From: Acidimicrobiia bacterium
Lineage (GTDB): Bacteria > Actinomycetota > Acidimicrobiia > Spongiisociales > ZC4RG35
Length of the DNA stretch: 7,743 nt
Direction: 5' to 3'
Assembly: GCA_030623125.1 (NCBI GenBank)
Contig: JAUXMQ010000042.1
Coordinates: 1 to 7,743, forward strand
Below the pieces are notes generated by a model that saw only the letters and a list, made by a program, of their open reading frames with translations, was not told where the DNA came from and ran no database searches. Position numbers and translations under genes: made by a program. Of this stretch, positions 6,767 to 7,743 are shown in pieces. Position 1 is the first letter of the stretch. Every line of letters begins with the position of its first letter.

Positions 6767-6769
6767 GGT
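6765..6769 (+). promoter_or_regulatory. Ribosome binding site for TTG start of the lipoprotein gene
   Basis: GAGGT at 6765-6769 lies 6 nt before the TTG at 6776 and overlaps the TGA stop (6764-6766) of the upstream gene. It decides the choice of TTG as start and points to translational coupling. Confidence 0.6.
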
Positions 6770-6775
6770 AGAACC

Positions 6776-7743
6776 TTGATACGAAGAAAATCCCTGATAG
6801 CTCTTGCGGTGATGACCGTCATGGTTGTCGCAGCATGCAGCCCCGCCGTATCTGTCGACACCGGCCCCTCATCGACAACTACCACCGAGACAATCACCAC
6901 CACACAGTCAACAACCACCACCATTGAGACAACTTCGACGTCGCTTGCCGATGCAAGGGTCTTCGTTGGAGTGGATGGTGTAGAAACCACGATCAACGAC
7001 ATCTCACGCATCGTCTCTCTCAACGGCGATCTGACTGAGATCATCTTCGAACTTGGTCTTGGTAACAATGTGGTTGGTGTTGACGTCACCACGACGTATC
7101 CCGCTGAGGCGGCCGCTCTGAACGATCAGGGCCAGACAGTGGGCTTCGCCCAACAGCTTGCGGCCGAGGCTGTGATTCGGTTTGATCCGACCCTGGTCAT
7201 CGGTGATCAGCAGGTCGGGCCACCGGAGGTGATCGAACAACTTCGAGAGGCGGGGATTCCCGTAATCATCCTCGAGACGCAGACCACCCTCGATGGCGTG
7301 GAAACCAAGATCGGTCAGGTGGCGGAGATTCTCGGTGTGCCGACAGAAGGTGTCGAACTGGCCGGGAGGGTGATGGCCGAGATCAACGCGGCACGTGACC
7401 TCGCCGAACCCGACGAGTCGGACCCCACGGTGGCTTTTGTCTATGTGCGAGGGCCGCAATTGGTGTTCCTCTTTGGCGTCGGGATGGCGACCCAGGCGAT
7501 GATCGAGGGCGCCGGTGCCATCGACGCCGGTGTTGTGGCAGGTGTGTTCGGGCCGGCGCCCCTCACCCCCGAGGCACTGGTCGCCGCAGCCCCCGATGTG
7601 ATCGTCTTGCCCGAGGCGGGACTGGCCGCTTTAGGCGGGATCGAGGCATTCCTCGAACTCCCCGGAGTCGCCGAGACGCCGGCCGGCAAGAACAACGCAT
7701 TCCTTGCCTATGACGAGGCCTATTTCTTCAACCTCGGGCCACG
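6776..7743 (+). CDS. HmuT/BtuF-like ABC transporter substrate-binding lipoprotein, C-terminus beyond window
   Basis: Open to the window end (322 codons seen). Basic MIRRK, a hydrophobic segment and the lipobox VVAAC with the lipidated Cys at residue 21 mark an exported lipoprotein. A Thr/Ser-rich linker follows (about 32-56), as in surface-tethered actinobacterial binding proteins. The body matches class III (helical-backbone) binding proteins: RIVSLNGDLTEIIFELGLGNNVVGVD (78-103), a DPTLVIGDQQVGPPEVIEQL stretch, the long central helix region and PLTPEALVAAAPDVIVLPEAG (262-282). The spacing most resembles HmuT haem-binding proteins, but cobalamin or siderophore cargo is possible. Motifs often containing a haem-ligating Tyr look altered: GFAQQL (123-128) where many HmuT have GYMRQL, and GPAP (259-262) where many have GYxP. 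TTG 6776 is supported by GAGGT and by the signal peptide. Permease and ATPase genes would be expected just downstream. Confidence 0.88.
   Translation, partial: MIRRKSLIALAVMTVMVVAACSPAVSVDTGPSSTTTTETITTTQSTTTTIETTSTSLADARVFVGVDGVETTINDISRIVSLNGDLTEIIFELGLGNNVVGVDVTTTYPAEAAALNDQGQTVGFAQQLAAEAVIRFDPTLVIGDQQVGPPEVIEQLREAGIPVIILETQTTLDGVETKIGQVAEILGVPTEGVELAGRVMAEINAARDLAEPDESDPTVAFVYVRGPQLVFLFGVGMATQAMIEGAGAIDAGVVAGVFGPAPLTPEALVAAAPDVIVLPEAGLAALGGIEAFLELPGVAETPAGKNNAFLAYDEAYFFNLGP

Noticed and set aside
6679..7459. Minus-strand open frames opposite the lipoprotein gene
   Set aside because: The Val-rich and Thr-rich runs are the reverse reading of the Thr-rich linker; the plus-strand frame has a lipobox and binding-protein motifs.

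Overview
This is a GC-rich stretch of an actinobacterial chromosome. The lineage call rests on a WhiB-family iron-sulfur gene (a family confined to Actinobacteria and their phages), frequent GTG/TTG starts and often weak Shine-Dalgarno sequences. An uncultured Acidimicrobiia-type organism would fit, but the window alone cannot prove that. Two genes run off the window edges: a Nudix hydrolase on the left and a substrate-binding lipoprotein on the right.

Left part (1-4082). A Nudix hydrolase of the NUDT19-like type points left. About 50 bp away, divergently oriented, begins a selA-selB pair that overlaps by 10 bp. SelA converts seryl-tRNA(Sec) to selenocysteyl-tRNA(Sec), and SelB is the dedicated elongation factor that carries it to recoded UGA codons, so the organism very probably makes selenoproteins. 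No tRNA-Sec gene, selD or recognisable selenoprotein gene lies in the window. A very small WhiB-like gene (79 aa) converges on selB with only 24 bp between the stop codons. It has a plausible promoter and ribosome binding site.

Middle part (4083-5542). A leftward gene encodes an NfeD-type membrane protein: signal peptide, ClpP-like domain, a membrane block and a C-terminal NfeD OB-fold. The residues expected at the Ser-Lys protease dyad look absent. The intergenic region in front of it holds a striking 20-position inverted repeat with a 7-nt loop and no terminator-type T-tract.

Right part (5543-7743). A rightward cluster has three genes: a receiver-only response regulator, an unrecognised protein with about seven membrane segments, and a secreted lipoprotein of the HmuT/BtuF-like haem/cobalamin/siderophore-binding class. 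The last two are tightly linked (9 nt, with the ribosome binding site overlapping the upstream stop codon). The co-localisation suggests a signalling or uptake module, but no function is shown for the seven-helix protein. No CRISPR array, insertion sequence, rRNA or tRNA gene was found.
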